The notes under the pieces: generated by a model | The model's input: only the letters and a program-made list of their open reading frames with translations | Told to the model about the DNA's origin: nothing | Database searches by the model: none | Shown here: piece by piece, positions 12,959 to 13,990 of the stretch | Layout: each line of letters opens with the position of its first letter | Position numbering within the stretch: position 1 is the stretch's first letter | Made by a program: the position numbers and the translations under genes | NCBI GenBank assembly: GCA_035507915.1 | Contig: DATJNS010000102.1 | Coordinates: 1-13,990, forward strand | Length of the DNA: 13,990 nt | From: JACQAI01 sp035507915 | Lineage (GTDB): Bacteria; Pseudomonadota; Alphaproteobacteria; Elsterales; Elsteraceae | Reading direction: 5' to 3'

Positions 12959-13990
12959 CTACGGTTTGAGCCGCGCCGCGAGGAAGTCGGCGAGCGCCCG
13001 CGCGTCGACCTCGCGCGTCGGCGCCGCGAGCGCGCCGGTGAGCCGCACGGTCGCCGGCGGCGCGGTCGGATCGCCGGCGGGTTGGAGCGTCAGGGTCATA
13101 TCCAGCGTGCCGGCACCGAGGTCGAGCGAGCCGCCCACGCCGACCGTGCCGTCACCCCCCGTCAACGTCGTGTTGTCCGTCGTCGCGCGCGGGCCCTGAA
13201 GCGCGAAGCCACCGTCGAGCGTCGCAAACGTGCTGCGGCCGCGCGTCAGATCCTGCGCGACGGTTTGCGCGACGGCGTCGCCCCCCTGCGCGCCGGTGTG
13301 CGCCAGCAGCGACGCGAGCGACGCGAGGTCGAAGCCTGAAACCGCGACGTCATGCGCGTGCAGCGCGCCGGTGACGGACAGCGACGCCGGCGGCGCGTTC
13401 AACGCGAGGCCGCCGACGGCGAGCGCGGCCGACAAATTCAGCGTGCCGGCGAGCGCGCCGTCGAGCGCATGCGTGCCGAGCGCGGTCGGCAGGGCGCGTC
13501 CGAGCGCGAGATCGGCCATGGTCAGCTTCAAGTCGAGCGAACGCGCCGTCAGGTCGGCCTCGCCCGTCGCGCCCAGCGTGCCGCCGGCCAGCCCACCGTC
13601 GAGCACCAGCTGCACGTGATCGAGCGGCCCCGACGCACGCAGCGACACGGCGATCGGACCGACGTCCGAGGTCGCCGCGTCGTCGCCCAGCAGCTGGAGC
13701 AGCGGTGACGGATCGTCCGCCTGCGCCGACACGGCGAGGTCGAGCGCACCCGGCTGGCGATCCCACCGGACGGTGCCGCCCAGCGACGCCTGCAGCCCGG
13801 AGGCGCTCGCGACCGTGAGCGCGTGCACGGTCAGCGCGCCGCGTTCGAGCGTGAGGGCGGCGTGCACGCCGTCGAGCGGCACGGTGTCGAAGTTCAGCCG
13901 ATCGACCGCGAGCTCGAGATTGGCGTCGAGATCGGCCAGCCAGCCGAGCCCGGCGCCCGCCGCGCCGGCGCCGGATGCGCGCGGCAGGTA
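12959..13990 (-). CDS. AsmA-family protein, C-terminal part (partial)
   Basis: This 343-codon open frame runs off the right edge with no stop, so the N-terminus (usually one membrane anchor) is missing. What is seen is a long, regular alternation of short beta strands rich in Leu, Ala, Gly, Thr and Asp, as in the C-terminal half of AsmA/YhjG/TamB-like envelope proteins. Typical blocks are LELAVDRLNFDTVPLDGV near the window edge, GALTVHALTVASASGLQASL, and the closing GGSLDLGAGTLDMTLTLQP and VRLTGALAAPTREVDARAL followed by FLAARLKP. Such proteins bridge the periplasm and are linked to phospholipid transport or outer-membrane assembly. An internal GTG at 13882 is not the likely start because the frame and its AsmA-like pattern continue upstream. 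It converges on the RHH gene, only 5 bp away. Confidence 0.82.
   Translation of the reverse strand, partial: YLPRASGAGAAGAGLGWLADLDANLELAVDRLNFDTVPLDGVHAALTLERGALTVHALTVASASGLQASLGGTVRWDRQPGALDLAVSAQADDPSPLLQLLGDDAATSDVGPIAVSLRASGPLDHVQLVLDGGLAGGTLGATGEADLTARSLDLKLTMADLALGRALPTALGTHALDGALAGTLNLSAALAVGGLALNAPPASLSVTGALHAHDVAVSGFDLASLASLLAHTGAQGGDAVAQTVAQDLTRGRSTFATLDGGFALQGPRATTDNTTLTGGDGTVGVGGSLDLGAGTLDMTLTLQPAGDPTAPPATVRLTGALAAPTREVDARALADFLAARLKP

Overview
The window is GC-rich, densely coded chromosomal DNA from an alphaproteobacterium. The best lineage evidence is a circularly permuted (two-piece) ssrA gene, an alphaproteobacterial-type SspB adaptor with a VVALDNFRRK tail, an RHH_4-type ribbon-helix-helix protein, flavin-dependent ThyX, and a dispersed palindromic repeat of the CGTCATTGCGAG...CTCGCAATGACG type that is common in this class. 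A Rhodospirillales- or Reyranella-like source would fit, but genus cannot be read from the sequence.

Layout. (1) 1-3893: the 3' end of serB (+) converges on degP/htrA (-), which lies downstream of hflK-hflC (-), a membrane protein quality-control block. (2) 4054-6180: mrp/apbC (+), divergent from hflK, converges on thyX (-). (3) 6181-7173: a divergent promoter region, then a two-piece tmRNA gene (acceptor piece first, coding piece second, tag ANDNVAPAQALAA), immediately followed by sspB, which encodes a ClpXP adaptor for proteins carrying that tag. (4) 7226-8839: class I Fe-S fumarase. (5) 8840-9085: a 119-bp palindromic repeat, a promoter-like TATAAT and a strong intrinsic terminator. (6) 9086-10960: an MsbA/HlyB-type ABC exporter half-transporter. 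(7) 10961-11111: an imperfect inverted repeat. (8) 11112-12953: a four-gene, partly overlapping operon of ECF-like sigma factor, one-TM anti-sigma-like protein, TM-anchored periplasmic CnrX/CpxP-like sensor and small ribbon-helix-helix protein. (9) 12959-13990: the C-terminal part of an AsmA-family protein (-), convergent with the RHH gene and running off the window.

How the genes fit together. Much of the window concerns protein quality control: DegP degrades misfolded envelope proteins, HflK/HflC scaffold and restrain FtsH, tmRNA tags stalled nascent chains, and SspB delivers the tagged products to ClpXP. The sigma/anti-sigma/sensor/RHH operon looks like an envelope- or metal-stress signalling module comparable in parts to CnrH-CnrY-CnrX. 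Its fourth gene, a DNA-binding RHH protein translationally coupled to the sensor, and a perfect TGTGA-N6-TCACA palindrome between the sigma and anti-sigma genes are the least conventional features. No CRISPR array, insertion sequence or complete tRNA gene was seen.
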